Shown here: piece by piece, positions 17,667 through 26,681 of the stretch
How positions within the stretch are numbered: the stretch's first letter is position 1
How the letters are laid out: each line of letters begins with the position of its first letter
Assembly (NCBI RefSeq): GCF_007997215.1
Contig: NZ_VORW01000001.1
Location: 248,001-312,000 of the forward strand
Length of the DNA stretch: 64,000 nucleotides
Origin: Algoriphagus aquimarinus
Lineage (GTDB): Bacteria > Bacteroidota > Bacteroidia > Cytophagales > Cyclobacteriaceae
Direction of reading: 5' to 3'
Notes under the pieces: model-generated
What the model saw: only the letters and a program-made list of their open reading frames with translations
What the model was told of the DNA's origin: nothing
The model's database searches: none
Program-made: the position numbers and the translations under genes

Positions 17667-17758
17667 GTTTCCTTCTATTTTCTGGTGAAATCCCGCTTCC
17701 TGATATTCAGGCAAGCCACAAATCTGTATTTATAATTAATTAATAATTTCAATTTCTC

Positions 17759-20731
17759 ATGCAAAACAAAGGTGTCATTGTGTTTTTGACAGTGGTCGTT
17801 ACAGCATTATGCCTGTACTATCTGTCATTCACATTTGTATCAAACAATATCCAGAAAGAAGCTCAGGAATACGCGACTGACGCGTCCGGCAATGTGGATT
17901 TTTCAAAAAGACAAAGCTATCTGGATTCTATCTGGAGAGCTCCGGTTTACAACTTCTTAGGTGCTGATTTTACTTTCCAGGAGGTAAAAGAAACAGAACT
18001 AGGACTAGGTCTTGACCTTCAAGGCGGTATGCATGTTACTTTGGCTGTTTCCCCTGTGGAAATTGTAAAAGGACTCGCTGGCAATCCAAAAGATGCTGCA
18101 TTCAACACATCTGTAGAAGAAGCTCGTGAAGAGGCTAAAACTTCTTCCTCTAAGTATGTAGATTTATTTTATGCTGCTTTTCAGAAAAATAGCTCTGGCA
18201 AAAAGTTGAGTAGCATATTCGCTACAGCTGCAAACAGAGGCCGTATTTCTTTGGAAACTTCTGATTCCGAAATTCTTGAGATCATTGATAATGAAATTGA
18301 AAATGCGATCGAGCGTTCATTCAATATTCTAAGAACTCGTATTGATAGATTCGGTACTTCTCAGCCAAACATTCAAAGAATTCAAGGTTCTGGTCGTATT
18401 CAGATTGAATTACCTGGAGTAGACAACCAAGAGAGAGTAAGAAACCTCCTTCAGGGTGTGGCGAAGCTACAGTTCTGGGAAGTGGCTGAATCTAATGAAA
18501 TTGGTGGAGCACTAGAAGCAGTAAACAATGCTTGGGTTGCTGCAAATGCTTCTTCGGAGACTGCTGCTGCCGACACTGTATCTACAGAGAATCTTACTGG
18601 TGAAGACTCTTTGAGAAATGCGCTTGAGAAGCAACTTGCTGAGATAGATCCTACTCAAGCTGGTGACAATAGCGTTTCGCCTTTGTTTAGCTTGCTTAAG
18701 CCTAACTATGGTTTGGCTTACGAACTACGAGACACGATGGCGATCAACCGTATCTTGAAAAATGAGGATTACAAAGCCTTGCTGCCAAGAGACATCAAAT
18801 TGCTATGGGGTGTGAAGCCTTTTGCTGCAGAAGATGGCACTGAAACATTGGAGCTTTTCGCAATCAAAGTTGTTAGAGGGTCTGACGAAGCACCTTTAGA
18901 AGGTGATGTAGTAACAGACGCCCGTCAGGTGCTAGATCAAACTTCTAGACCTGCAGTATCCATGCAAATGAATGCTGATGGCGCTAGAAAATGGAGAAAA
19001 CTGACTGCTGAAAATATCGGTAGAAGAATCGCTGTTGTTTTGGATGACTATGTATACACTGCTCCAGTAGTAAACGGCGAGATCCCAACGGGACAGTCTG
19101 AAATCTCTGGTAACTTCTCTCTTCAGGAGGCGCAAGATTTGGCTAACATCCTGAAATCAGGTTCTCTTCCAGCTCCTACTCAAATCGTAGAAGAAAGCAT
19201 CATCGGCCCAACATTGGGTAAAGAAGCATTAAATCAAGGTTTGATTTCAATGGTAGCAGGTCTTGCTATTGTGGTTTTATTCATGATCGCATACTATGCT
19301 AAAGGTGGTTTTATAGCTATCGCTGCATTGATTTTCAACATCTTCTTCATCCTTGGCATCCTTGCACAGCTAGGAACGGCATTGACTTTGCCAGGTATCG
19401 CCGGTATCGTATTGACGATAGGTATGTCCATTGATGCGAACGTGCTGATTTTCGAACGTATTAAAGAGGAACTTCGAAATGGAGTAGGCCTGATGTCTGC
19501 AATCAGTGCAGGTTATGACAAAGCATTCTCTGCAATTCTAGATTCTAACGTAACTACTTTCCTTACAGGTGCTATCTTGTTTGCATTGGGTCAAGGACCT
19601 GTAAAAGGCTTCGCAATCGTATTGATGATTGGTATTGCTTCATCTTTCTTCTCTTCCGTATTTATCACACGAGTGATTGTATCATGGATGAGCAAAAAAG
19701 GAGATAAGAGTTCAATTAGCTTCGCTACTCCTTTTGCAAAAAATGCATTGGGCGCAATGAATCTTGATTTCTTAGGCAAGCGTAAAATTGCTTACATTGT
19801 CTCTACTTCAATTATTGTAATTGGTCTAGGTATAGCTGCTGTCAATGGATTGAAATTTGGCGTTGACTTTACTGGTGGTCGTTCATACATCGTAGCATTT
19901 GATGAGCCGATGGCTGCTTCTGATCTGAAATCAGGTTTAGATAGCGAGTTTGAAGGGTCAGTAGAAGTGAAAACTTATGGTTCTAATAATGTACTGAAAG
20001 TGACTACTTCTTACTTGGTAAATGAAGATGATGCTGCTTCGAATCTTGAAGTGGAAAGCAAAGTGAAAGAGGGTATAGCTTCTGTTACTGGATTAGCATT
20101 TACAGAAGATGCTGTATCATTAGCCGCTGGTCAATTCGCGATAACTGGATCTTCTAAAGTTGGGGCTACGGTAGCAGATGATATCAAAGCGTCTTCGGCT
20201 GAAGCGATGATTGTCGCATTGGTTGCGATTTTCTTGTACATCTTATTGAGATTCCGCAAGTGGCAGTTCTCCTTGGCAGCTATTATTGCCTTGATTCACG
20301 ATACCTTGTTTGTAATTGCCGCCTTTGCGATCGCAAGTACATTTGGAGCTACGTTTGAGATCGACCAGGTGTTTATTGCAGCGGTATTGACCGTGATCGG
20401 TTACTCGATTAACGATACCGTGATTGTGTTTGACCGTATTCGTGAGAATATCGAAAATAGAGGTACAAACAAATTGGTGAAAGTCTTCAATGATGCCATC
20501 AACCAGACCTTAGGTCGTACATTGATCACTTCATTTACTACATTAATTGTTGTGATTGTACTATTAATATTTGGTGGTGAAGTATTGAGAGGATTCTCAT
20601 TCGCACTATTCATCGGTATATTGGTAGGTACTTATTCTTCCATCTATATCGCTACTCCGATTGTAGTGGATTTGATGAAAAGAGAAATTGATAATGAGCA
20701 TGCAGCTAAAGAGGCCAAAAAGCTTGCTTAA
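17759..20731 (+). CDS. secDF: Protein translocase subunit SecDF (SecD-SecF fusion)
   Basis: The 990-residue protein is the fused form of SecD and SecF common in Bacteroidota. The proton-driven SecDF complex helps SecYEG release and pull exported proteins on the periplasmic side. The SecD half has one N-terminal helix, the P1 domain (LGLGLDLQGGMHVTLAV at about residue 80) and a helix bundle from about 490 with GIAGIVLTIGMSIDANVLIFERI. The SecF half repeats the pattern (KFGVDFTGGRSYIVAF, then VIGYSINDTVIVFDRIREN). Twelve membrane helices are expected. The P1 domain has a low-complexity Ala/Thr/Glu insertion at about 255-290. A terminator follows. Confidence 0.95.
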   Translation: MQNKGVIVFLTVVVTALCLYYLSFTFVSNNIQKEAQEYATDASGNVDFSKRQSYLDSIWRAPVYNFLGADFTFQEVKETELGLGLDLQGGMHVTLAVSPVEIVKGLAGNPKDAAFNTSVEEAREEAKTSSSKYVDLFYAAFQKNSSGKKLSSIFATAANRGRISLETSDSEILEIIDNEIENAIERSFNILRTRIDRFGTSQPNIQRIQGSGRIQIELPGVDNQERVRNLLQGVAKLQFWEVAESNEIGGALEAVNNAWVAANASSETAAADTVSTENLTGEDSLRNALEKQLAEIDPTQAGDNSVSPLFSLLKPNYGLAYELRDTMAINRILKNEDYKALLPRDIKLLWGVKPFAAEDGTETLELFAIKVVRGSDEAPLEGDVVTDARQVLDQTSRPAVSMQMNADGARKWRKLTAENIGRRIAVVLDDYVYTAPVVNGEIPTGQSEISGNFSLQEAQDLANILKSGSLPAPTQIVEESIIGPTLGKEALNQGLISMVAGLAIVVLFMIAYYAKGGFIAIAALIFNIFFILGILAQLGTALTLPGIAGIVLTIGMSIDANVLIFERIKEELRNGVGLMSAISAGYDKAFSAILDSNVTTFLTGAILFALGQGPVKGFAIVLMIGIASSFFSSVFITRVIVSWMSKKGDKSSISFATPFAKNALGAMNLDFLGKRKIAYIVSTSIIVIGLGIAAVNGLKFGVDFTGGRSYIVAFDEPMAASDLKSGLDSEFEGSVEVKTYGSNNVLKVTTSYLVNEDDAASNLEVESKVKEGIASVTGLAFTEDAVSLAAGQFAITGSSKVGATVADDIKASSAEAMIVALVAIFLYILLRFRKWQFSLAAIIALIHDTLFVIAAFAIASTFGATFEIDQVFIAAVLTVIGYSINDTVIVFDRIRENIENRGTNKLVKVFNDAINQTLGRTLITSFTTLIVVIVLLIFGGEVLRGFSFALFIGILVGTYSSIYIATPIVVDLMKREIDNEHAAKEAKKLA

Positions 20732-20757
20732 ATAGCTATTCTCATTAATTATTTAAA

Positions 20758-20788
20758 GGAGCGGGTGTCATACTCGCTCCTTTTTTTT
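20758..20788 (+). terminator. Intrinsic terminator of secDF
   Basis: A 9-bp stem with one G-T pair (GGAGCGGGT 20758-20766 with ACTCGCTCC 20772-20780) is followed by eight T residues. Confidence 0.85.
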
Positions 20789-20875
20789 GCCTTATCGCAG
20801 ATTAAAATCCTTATCTTTTGGGGAATTATTTCTACAAGTTTATTCCATTACTAAATTTTACAAAAATACTTTTCT

Positions 20876-21268
20876 ATGAAAATATCTAAAGCAGACTTCG
20901 AAAGCATGAAAGCAAAATATGACAAAGAAGTCAAAAAAGGCAAGCCAGCTAAGGGCAAAAAAGGCAAAGACAAAGACAATCAGACTAGCTGGATATTTGT
21001 TGATAGAGGTACTTTAGAAGGATTATTAGCTAAAGCTGATGATAATCCAACAGTTGGCGGGGTTCAGTTTTACTTCACTGAATTTACCGAGGAAATGGCT
21101 GAAAAGGTTTACCCTGGTCAGGCTGTAGCCTATACAGGTCAGATGGCCCTGGTGATGCGTTCCGCCAATCTCAAAGAAAATAAATTAATAGGTGGAGAAG
21201 AGGATGAGTATGAAATAGGGGGGATGCTGTGCCCTTATATCTGCGAACCAGAACCTACAGATTCCTAG
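20876..21268 (+). CDS. Hypothetical protein with lysine/glycine-rich N-terminus
   Basis: The 130-residue product is not recognised. Residues 1-35 are highly basic (KKGKPAKGKKGKDKDN, flexible and possibly nucleic-acid or acidic-surface binding); residues 40-130 look like a compact alpha/beta domain with an acidic tail (GGEEDEYEIGGMLCPYICEPEP) containing two cysteines four residues apart. No signal peptide or membrane helix is present. Only 3 bp separate it from the following membrane protein gene, so it may head the two-component operon. Confidence 0.65.
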   Translation: MKISKADFESMKAKYDKEVKKGKPAKGKKGKDKDNQTSWIFVDRGTLEGLLAKADDNPTVGGVQFYFTEFTEEMAEKVYPGQAVAYTGQMALVMRSANLKENKLIGGEEDEYEIGGMLCPYICEPEPTDS

Positions 21269-21271
21269 AAA

Positions 21272-22030
21272 ATGGATAGCAGGTTCGTAGCGGCATTTCT
21301 AACTGAGTATTTGATTATAGTAGATCTAATCGGGCTATCAGGCATTTTCTTTTTTTTCCGACTATCAAATGATCAAAGGGTGCAAATGTACTTTTGGCTT
21401 CCCTTTATGATCTTGATTTTTACAGTGTTTTGTGAAAATATGGTAGCCTACACCTTGTATGATCATGAGTTTAATAAAACTATTAATGCCTATCTCGGAA
21501 ATACAGAATTCCCCAGATACAATCTATGGTTACATAATATTACTAATTTGCTTGTATTAACGAGTCTCTACTTTTTTTTAATAAGGTACTGGATTGAGCC
21601 TTCTAAAAAGAAGTATATGAATTGGATGATTATTGGGTTTTTGATCAGCAACCAAATCTTACAATTTTCAGGAATAGAGCCTATTTTCTGGTTTCAACCT
21701 ATAATTTTCTCCATAGGTGCAAATATGATTCTGGTGGGAAGCGGACTTTATTTTGTTGGATTTATGACAAACGATCTATACCTGAATTCAAATCCTCTGA
21801 GACTGATATCCTTTTGGCAGATGACGTTTATTCTCTTTACTTACTCTTTGACTTACATAAACTTTGTAGCCATGCCATTCTTGGTAACTCACAACTATGA
21901 ACTTGGCAGATCTATGTTTCAGATCAATCTTATAATGAGTGTTTTTAATTTAGCAATACTATTGCTCACAATCGCTTCGCCTAAACTTCCTAAACTATTT
22001 GAGAAAGAGCCTTCTTATGGATTTAGTTGA
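21272..22030 (+). CDS. Hypothetical multi-pass membrane protein, probable sensor partner
   Basis: The 252-residue protein is almost entirely hydrophobic, with six or seven predicted helices (about 10-28, 38-58, 90-108, 115-133, 140-165, 172-195, 205-228) joined by short loops. I do not recognise a family. It starts 3 bp after the Lys/Gly-rich gene and its 3' end overlaps the histidine kinase ATG at 22017 by 14 bases, so expression is coupled to the kinase. The kinase itself has only one helix and no obvious input domain, so this protein is a good candidate for the signal-sensing component. Confidence 0.7.
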   Translation: MDSRFVAAFLTEYLIIVDLIGLSGIFFFFRLSNDQRVQMYFWLPFMILIFTVFCENMVAYTLYDHEFNKTINAYLGNTEFPRYNLWLHNITNLLVLTSLYFFLIRYWIEPSKKKYMNWMIIGFLISNQILQFSGIEPIFWFQPIIFSIGANMILVGSGLYFVGFMTNDLYLNSNPLRLISFWQMTFILFTYSLTYINFVAMPFLVTHNYELGRSMFQINLIMSVFNLAILLLTIASPKLPKLFEKEPSYGFS

Positions 22031-22772
22031 AAGTCAGGTGTATATAATCATCTTTTCTACCTTATTTCTAGGAGGAATCATGTCCACTTTCGTGATTTCC
22101 ATGGTGTTTATCCATAGGCAGCGTCAGGCGCAAAACCTCCAAAAAATGGATCAAGTCAAATCTGAACATGAGAAGACTTTGCTGAATATTGAAAATGAGA
22201 TCCAACAAGAAACCCTGACTCATATAGGTAGGGAGCTTCACGACAATATTGGTCAATTACTTTCGCTGGCCAAGCTCAATTTTGGGTCAATAAAACCTGA
22301 AAAAATAGCCGAAGGAAGAGACATACTAGGTCAGGCAATACAAGAAGTACGTGGCTTATCTAAGCAATTAAATCTAGATTGGGTGGAGTCTATCAGTATC
22401 AATGAATTCATCGAGCAGCAGTTAGAAAGAATACAGAATACAGGTTTTTGCGAAACCTCTCTGGACGCAAATTTTGAACTTATCGACTTGCCAAAGGATC
22501 GGAAATTGGTGTTGATTCGCGTAATTCAGGAATCTCTTAACAATGCACTCAAACACGCTTCGCCGGAAAACATTCTAATTAGGATGCGTGAAAATGGAGA
22601 AATTAGACAAATTCTAATACAGGATGACGGTAAAGGATTTGACTCTTCTCAAAAATCCAATGGTAGCGGTATGTTCAATCTCAAGAAGAGAATGGAAACT
22701 ATTGGTGGCGAATTTAACTTGACTTCTTCGGTCGGAAAAGGAACAGAAATAACTTTAACCTTGCCAAATTAG
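22017..22772 (+). CDS. Sensor histidine kinase, NarL/LiaS-type (HisKA_3)
   Basis: From the ATG at 22017 the protein has 251 residues (an upstream TTG at 21999 is less likely). One membrane helix (about 8-32) is followed by a short coiled coil, then the HisKA_3 dimerisation domain with the phospho-accepting His75 in GRELHDNIGQLLS, and a HATPase_c domain with the N-box ESLNNALKHA, G1 box DDGKGFD and G2 box GSGMFNLKKR. It would autophosphorylate and pass the phosphate to the response regulator encoded 56 bp downstream. It has no periplasmic loop of note, so sensing probably depends on the membrane protein encoded just upstream. Confidence 0.88.
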   Translation: MDLVESQVYIIIFSTLFLGGIMSTFVISMVFIHRQRQAQNLQKMDQVKSEHEKTLLNIENEIQQETLTHIGRELHDNIGQLLSLAKLNFGSIKPEKIAEGRDILGQAIQEVRGLSKQLNLDWVESISINEFIEQQLERIQNTGFCETSLDANFELIDLPKDRKLVLIRVIQESLNNALKHASPENILIRMRENGEIRQILIQDDGKGFDSSQKSNGSGMFNLKKRMETIGGEFNLTSSVGKGTEITLTLPN

Positions 22773-22828
22773 ATTTTAGGGTATAATTTGAAGTTTAATC
22801 TTCCTAATACATTAATCCCTTCCACTAA

Positions 22829-23455
22829 ATGATCAGGATCGCCCTGGCTGACGACCACAAATTATTTGCAAAAGGAATAGAAGGAATTCTTGAAGACGAG
22901 GATGACCTCCTTGTCGTCGGTGTCTTTCCCAATGGAAGAGAGCTCTGTGATTACCTAGCTGATCATGAGATCGATGTAGTGCTCACAGACCTTAATATGC
23001 CTATCATGGATGGATTTGGTGTGTTGGATCATTGCAAAGAAGTACACCCACATTTGAAGGTGATAGTTCTTTCTATGTATGATGAGGAGAAGATTTACAA
23101 AAAATGCATCAATCAAAAAGCCGATGCTTTTATACTCAAAGATGCAGATCCAGATGAATTGATTTTTACCGTTCATGAAGTTTATGAGGGTAGACACGTC
23201 CTGAATTTTGATCGGGTCAAAAAACAAGCTTTGCAAGGCGCCTATTTCGATGCGTTCAGAATGAAGTATAAACTTTCCCGCCGTGAAACAGAAATCATCC
23301 AACTGATTAGGGATGGAATTCAAAACAAAAGTATAGCTGAAATACTGAATCTTAGTAAGCAAACCGTCGAGACACATCGCAAAAACATACACCAGAAACT
23401 CCAAGTTAGTTCTCGAATTGAGCTGGTGAACAAGGCACACGAAATGAACCTATAA
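22829..23455 (+). CDS. Response regulator, NarL/FixJ family (LuxR-type HTH)
   Basis: The 208-residue protein has a receiver domain (1-120) with acidic pocket Asp8-Asp9, phosphorylation site Asp54 (LTDLNMP) and the conserved Lys in ILKDAD. A LuxR-type helix-turn-helix (about 148-205) reads LSRRETEIIQLIRDGIQN and SKQTVETHRKNIHQKL. It is the partner of the histidine kinase just upstream and should bind DNA as a dimer when phosphorylated. Targets are unknown. The oxidoreductase gene begins 2 bp after its stop and is probably co-transcribed. Confidence 0.92.
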   Translation: MIRIALADDHKLFAKGIEGILEDEDDLLVVGVFPNGRELCDYLADHEIDVVLTDLNMPIMDGFGVLDHCKEVHPHLKVIVLSMYDEEKIYKKCINQKADAFILKDADPDELIFTVHEVYEGRHVLNFDRVKKQALQGAYFDAFRMKYKLSRRETEIIQLIRDGIQNKSIAEILNLSKQTVETHRKNIHQKLQVSSRIELVNKAHEMNL

Positions 23456-23457
23456 TT

Positions 23458-24504
23458 ATGAGTACTCCTATTAAAACAGCCATAGTAGGCTTCGGCTCTG
23501 TGGCTGAGAAAATGCATGCACCCCTGATAGCTGTATGTCCAGACCTTGATCTGGTAGCATCTGTGGAACGCCACACCAATCGCTGCGAAGAATTGTATTC
23601 TGGCATAACGACCTATAGGAGTTTGGATGAATTGCTAGCCGCTGATGTGGCTGATCTGATCGTGATCACTACTCCAAATGAGTATCACTTCCCGATGGCA
23701 ATGCAGTGTCTGGAAGCCGGAAAGCATGTGGTGGTAGATAAACCGGTAACTATCTTCTCTCATGAAGCTGAAACACTAAATAAGCTCGCAGAAGAGAAAG
23801 GCTTGATTTGTTCCGTCTTTCACAACCGACGATACGACGGGGACTTCATGACCTTACAGAAGTTGGTTCGAAAAGGAGATCTTGGCGATCTTGTCTATTT
23901 AGAGTCTCATTTTGATCGCTTCCGCCCGGATGTTTCAGAGAATTGGAGAGAAAAGGAAGTGCCTGGCAATGGTATCACCTATGACCTTGGGGCGCATTTG
24001 ATCGATCAAGTAGTATTGCTTTTTGGCTTGCCAAACTGGATTCAGGCAGATATTCGCAAACAAAGAACTGGTGCTGTGGCTGACGATTACTTCGATATTA
24101 CTTTGGACTATGGATCTCTCAAAGCTAAAGTGACAGCAGGAGTGTTAGTCAATGTTGCTACTCCGAAGTTTTTGCTTTTGGGTAAAAATGGATCTTATCA
24201 AAAGTTCGGTTTGGATGTACAAGAAGCAGAATTCAAGCTGGGACATAAGCCCGAAGGCGCAAGTTGGGGTGTGGAAACTGAGGAGAAGTGGGGGAAAATT
24301 TTCCTCAATGAAGAAACCAAAGCATATGAGACCATCCCTGGGAATTACAGAATTCTATACCAAAATGTCGCAGATGCCATTTCAAAAGGCACTTCGCTAG
24401 ACATCACGATTCCTCAGACTATCAGCGTCTTGAAGATAATTGAGGCATCTTTTAAAAGTGCAGAAGAGAAACGCACAATTTCAAAAGCAGAAGGGAATTG
24501 GTAA
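23458..24504 (+). CDS. Gfo/Idh/MocA family NAD(P)-dependent oxidoreductase (cytoplasmic)
   Basis: The 348-residue protein has the N-terminal Rossmann loop AIVGFGSVAEKMHAP (residues 8-22), the Lys-Pro motif HVVVDKPVT with the catalytic Lys near residue 99, and the C-terminal sheet domain containing DLGAHLIDQ, whose His is the usual second catalytic residue. These enzymes oxidise or reduce sugars, sugar derivatives or small aldehydes. The sequence resembles the YdgJ/scyllo-inositol-dehydrogenase-like branch. No signal peptide is present. It starts 2 bp after the response regulator, so it belongs to that operon; the link to signalling is inferred. Confidence 0.88.
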   Translation: MSTPIKTAIVGFGSVAEKMHAPLIAVCPDLDLVASVERHTNRCEELYSGITTYRSLDELLAADVADLIVITTPNEYHFPMAMQCLEAGKHVVVDKPVTIFSHEAETLNKLAEEKGLICSVFHNRRYDGDFMTLQKLVRKGDLGDLVYLESHFDRFRPDVSENWREKEVPGNGITYDLGAHLIDQVVLLFGLPNWIQADIRKQRTGAVADDYFDITLDYGSLKAKVTAGVLVNVATPKFLLLGKNGSYQKFGLDVQEAEFKLGHKPEGASWGVETEEKWGKIFLNEETKAYETIPGNYRILYQNVADAISKGTSLDITIPQTISVLKIIEASFKSAEEKRTISKAEGNW

Positions 24505-24509
24505 TAGTT

Positions 24510-24517
24510 TAAGTTTG
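24510..24517 (+). promoter_or_regulatory. Possible -7 element of the His-rich barrel gene
   Basis: TAAGTTTG matches TAnnTTTG and would give a leader of about 35 bases before the ATG at 24559. No clear -33 element is seen. Confidence 0.4.
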
Positions 24518-24558
24518 GCTCTTTTTTGGGGTAAGGGATTAGAAATAATTCAATACAC

Positions 24559-24996
24559 ATGAAAAAAGTATTCTTATTAGCATTCGCGCTTTTTGCTTTT
24601 ATATCGATTTCTCAAGCTCAAGTAGCTGTAGGTATCAACTTCCAGAGTTCTGATACATTTATCACCGTAGGAACTGACCCTAACAATGAATTTTTCGGAG
24701 AAGCTAGACTTGGTATCGGACACGACATCGGGCTAGAATTGATGGGAGCCTATAATTTTGTGAGAAAAAGTGAAGTAAATGCCTATGTAGGCGTAGGATT
24801 GGGCTTATTAGGAGATCATCATCACAAGCATCACGACGATCATAACGATATTTATGTGGCTATTCCTGTAGGTGTATTGATTACACCATTCAACACTAAA
24901 AACTTGGGCTTTTTAGTAGAAGCAGCACCGGTTTTTGCAAATCACAATGACAGTTACCTCAGAGGGGGTGTCGGGGTTAAATATACTTTTAGATAA
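24559..24996 (+). CDS. Small outer-membrane beta-barrel-like protein with a histidine-rich loop
   Basis: The 145-residue protein has a clean signal peptide (MKKVFLLAFALFAFISISQA, residues 1-20). The mature part alternates polar and hydrophobic residues in amphipathic strands and ends in GVGVKYTFR, like a small outer-membrane barrel. Residues 86-97 (DHHHKHHDDHND) contain six His and four Asp and probably form an extracellular or periplasmic loop that could bind Zn, Ni or Cu. No family name is recognised. It is a single-gene unit with a strong terminator. Confidence 0.7.
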   Translation: MKKVFLLAFALFAFISISQAQVAVGINFQSSDTFITVGTDPNNEFFGEARLGIGHDIGLELMGAYNFVRKSEVNAYVGVGLGLLGDHHHKHHDDHNDIYVAIPVGVLITPFNTKNLGFLVEAAPVFANHNDSYLRGGVGVKYTFR

Positions 24997-25019
24997 TACC
25001 AATTTAACGACTGTTAATC

Positions 25020-25054
25020 AGGCCAAGATTCCTTGAAGAATCTTGGCCTTTTTT
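25020..25054 (+). terminator. Intrinsic terminator of the His-rich barrel gene
   Basis: A perfect 12-bp stem (25020-25031 with 25038-25049), a 6-base loop and a T-run through 25054. Confidence 0.9.
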
Positions 25055-25127
25055 GTTTTCATTGAAAATTGGGCTAGTTCAGAATAAATTGAAAATTTGT
25101 CCGCCCTGAGATTTCAATTAGTTTCCC

Positions 25128-25135
25128 TATTTTTG
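25128..25135 (+). promoter_or_regulatory. -7 element of glyS, predicted leaderless
   Basis: TATTTTTG matches TAnnTTTG and ends five bases (CGCCT) before the glyS ATG at 25141. The usual TTG at 18 bases upstream is degenerate. Confidence 0.55.
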
Positions 25136-25140
25136 CGCCT

Positions 25141-26607
25141 ATGGCAAAAACAGAAACTCCTGCGGAAAACACGCAATTGAAAGATATTATTTCCCATGCC
25201 AAAGAGTATGGATTTGTTTACCCTAGTTCTGAGATCTACGACGGCCTTCAGGCAGTTTATGATTATGGTGCTTATGGCGTAGAGTTAAAAAACAACTTGA
25301 AGCGTCTGTGGTGGGAAACCATGACTCGCGTACAAGACAATATTGTCGGTATCGATGCGTCGATTTTTATGCATCCTACCACCTGGAAAGCTTCTGGTCA
25401 CGTAGATAGCTTCAATGATCCAATGATCGACAACAAGGACTCTAAGAAGCGCTACCGTGCGGATGTGCTTGTAGAAGAGTATGCGGCAGTGTTCGAAAGA
25501 GCTGGAGATATAGAAAGAGCAAATGCTCTTACGGGTGCATTGGCGAGATTGCTGGAAGCAGAAGATCTAGCTGGAGTAAGAGATTTGATCACCAATGAAG
25601 GTATTAAGTGCCCTATCTCTGGCACGTCCAACTGGACAGATGTTCGTCAGTTCAACTTGATGTTCTCTACCCAAGTGGGCTCTGTGGCTGAGGATTCTAC
25701 CACTATTTACCTGAGACCTGAGACTGCCCAGGGTATCTTTGTGAACTTCCTGAATGTGCAGAAAACTGCCAGAATGAAAGTTCCTTTTGGAATTGCTCAG
25801 ATCGGTAAAGCCTTCAGAAATGAAATCGTAGCCCGTCAGTTTATCTTCAGAATGCGTGAGTTTGAGCAAATGGAGATGCAATTTTTTGTACGTCCTGGCA
25901 CTGAACTGGAATGGTATCAGAATTGGGCAGACACTAGAATGAAATGGCATTTGGCATTGGGAACACCTGCTGAAAAGCTGAGAAAGCACGATCACGAGAA
26001 GCTTGCTCACTATGCAAATGCGGCTATGGATATCGAATTTGATTTCCCATTTGGCTTCAAAGAAGTGGAAGGAATCCATTCCAGAACTGATTTTGATTTG
26101 AAATCACATCAGGAATTCTCCAGAAAGAAGCAGCAGTATTTCGATCCGGAAGTGAATCAAAATTACATCCCTTTTGTAGTAGAGACTTCTATAGGAGCAG
26201 ATCGATTGTTTTTGCTAACGCTTTGCAATGCTTATACCGAAGAGAAAACTGAGGAGAAAAGCAGAACATACTTAAAACTTCACCCAGCGATTGCGCCTGT
26301 GAAAGCAGCTATTCTTCCAATCACGAAGAAAGACGGCTTGCCAGAAAAAGGGAAAGAGATTGTTGAGTTGCTGAAATATGATTTCAACATTATCTATGAA
26401 GATGCTTCTTCCATCGGTAAAAGATATGCGCGTCAGGATCTGATCGGTACGCCATTCTGTATCGCGGTAGATCATCAGACGCTTGAGGATAATACGGTAA
26501 CAATACGCCATCGTGATACTACCGAGCAGGAGAGAGTTCCAATTTCTGAGCTTCATGGAAGAATCGCTGAGGCAACTAGCTTTAGAAGGATATTTGAAAA
26601 GCTTTGA
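25141..26607 (+). CDS. glyS: Glycyl-tRNA synthetase, homodimeric class II type
   Basis: The 488-residue enzyme charges tRNA(Gly) with glycine. It is the alpha2 type used by Bacteroidota, not the alpha2beta2 type of Escherichia coli. Class II motif 2 (FRNEIVARQFIFRMREFEQMEM) and motif 3 (VVETSIGADRLFLLTL) are present, as are the substrate-pocket segment YLRPETAQGIFVNF and a C-terminal anticodon-binding domain beginning near AIAPVKAAILP. The protein ends SFRRIFEKL. The DNA of its last 31 codons is repeated downstream at 27121-27213, and a decayed copy lies at 28691-28741, so this gene end appears to be an insertion site. Confidence 0.97.
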   Translation: MAKTETPAENTQLKDIISHAKEYGFVYPSSEIYDGLQAVYDYGAYGVELKNNLKRLWWETMTRVQDNIVGIDASIFMHPTTWKASGHVDSFNDPMIDNKDSKKRYRADVLVEEYAAVFERAGDIERANALTGALARLLEAEDLAGVRDLITNEGIKCPISGTSNWTDVRQFNLMFSTQVGSVAEDSTTIYLRPETAQGIFVNFLNVQKTARMKVPFGIAQIGKAFRNEIVARQFIFRMREFEQMEMQFFVRPGTELEWYQNWADTRMKWHLALGTPAEKLRKHDHEKLAHYANAAMDIEFDFPFGFKEVEGIHSRTDFDLKSHQEFSRKKQQYFDPEVNQNYIPFVVETSIGADRLFLLTLCNAYTEEKTEEKSRTYLKLHPAIAPVKAAILPITKKDGLPEKGKEIVELLKYDFNIIYEDASSIGKRYARQDLIGTPFCIAVDHQTLEDNTVTIRHRDTTEQERVPISELHGRIAEATSFRRIFEKL

Positions 26608-26638
26608 TGTCGGATGCTTATTGTCCGATGACCGATGC

Positions 26639-26674
26639 AAAAAGCCCGTTTTGATTCGTCAGACGGGCTTTTTT
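26639..26674 (+). terminator. Intrinsic terminator after glyS (tail copy 1)
   Basis: The 11-bp arms AAAAAGCCCGT (26639-26649) and ACGGGCTTTTT (26663-26673) pair perfectly across a 13-base loop and are followed by a short T-run. Confidence 0.85.
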
Positions 26675-26681
26675 CGGTTTC

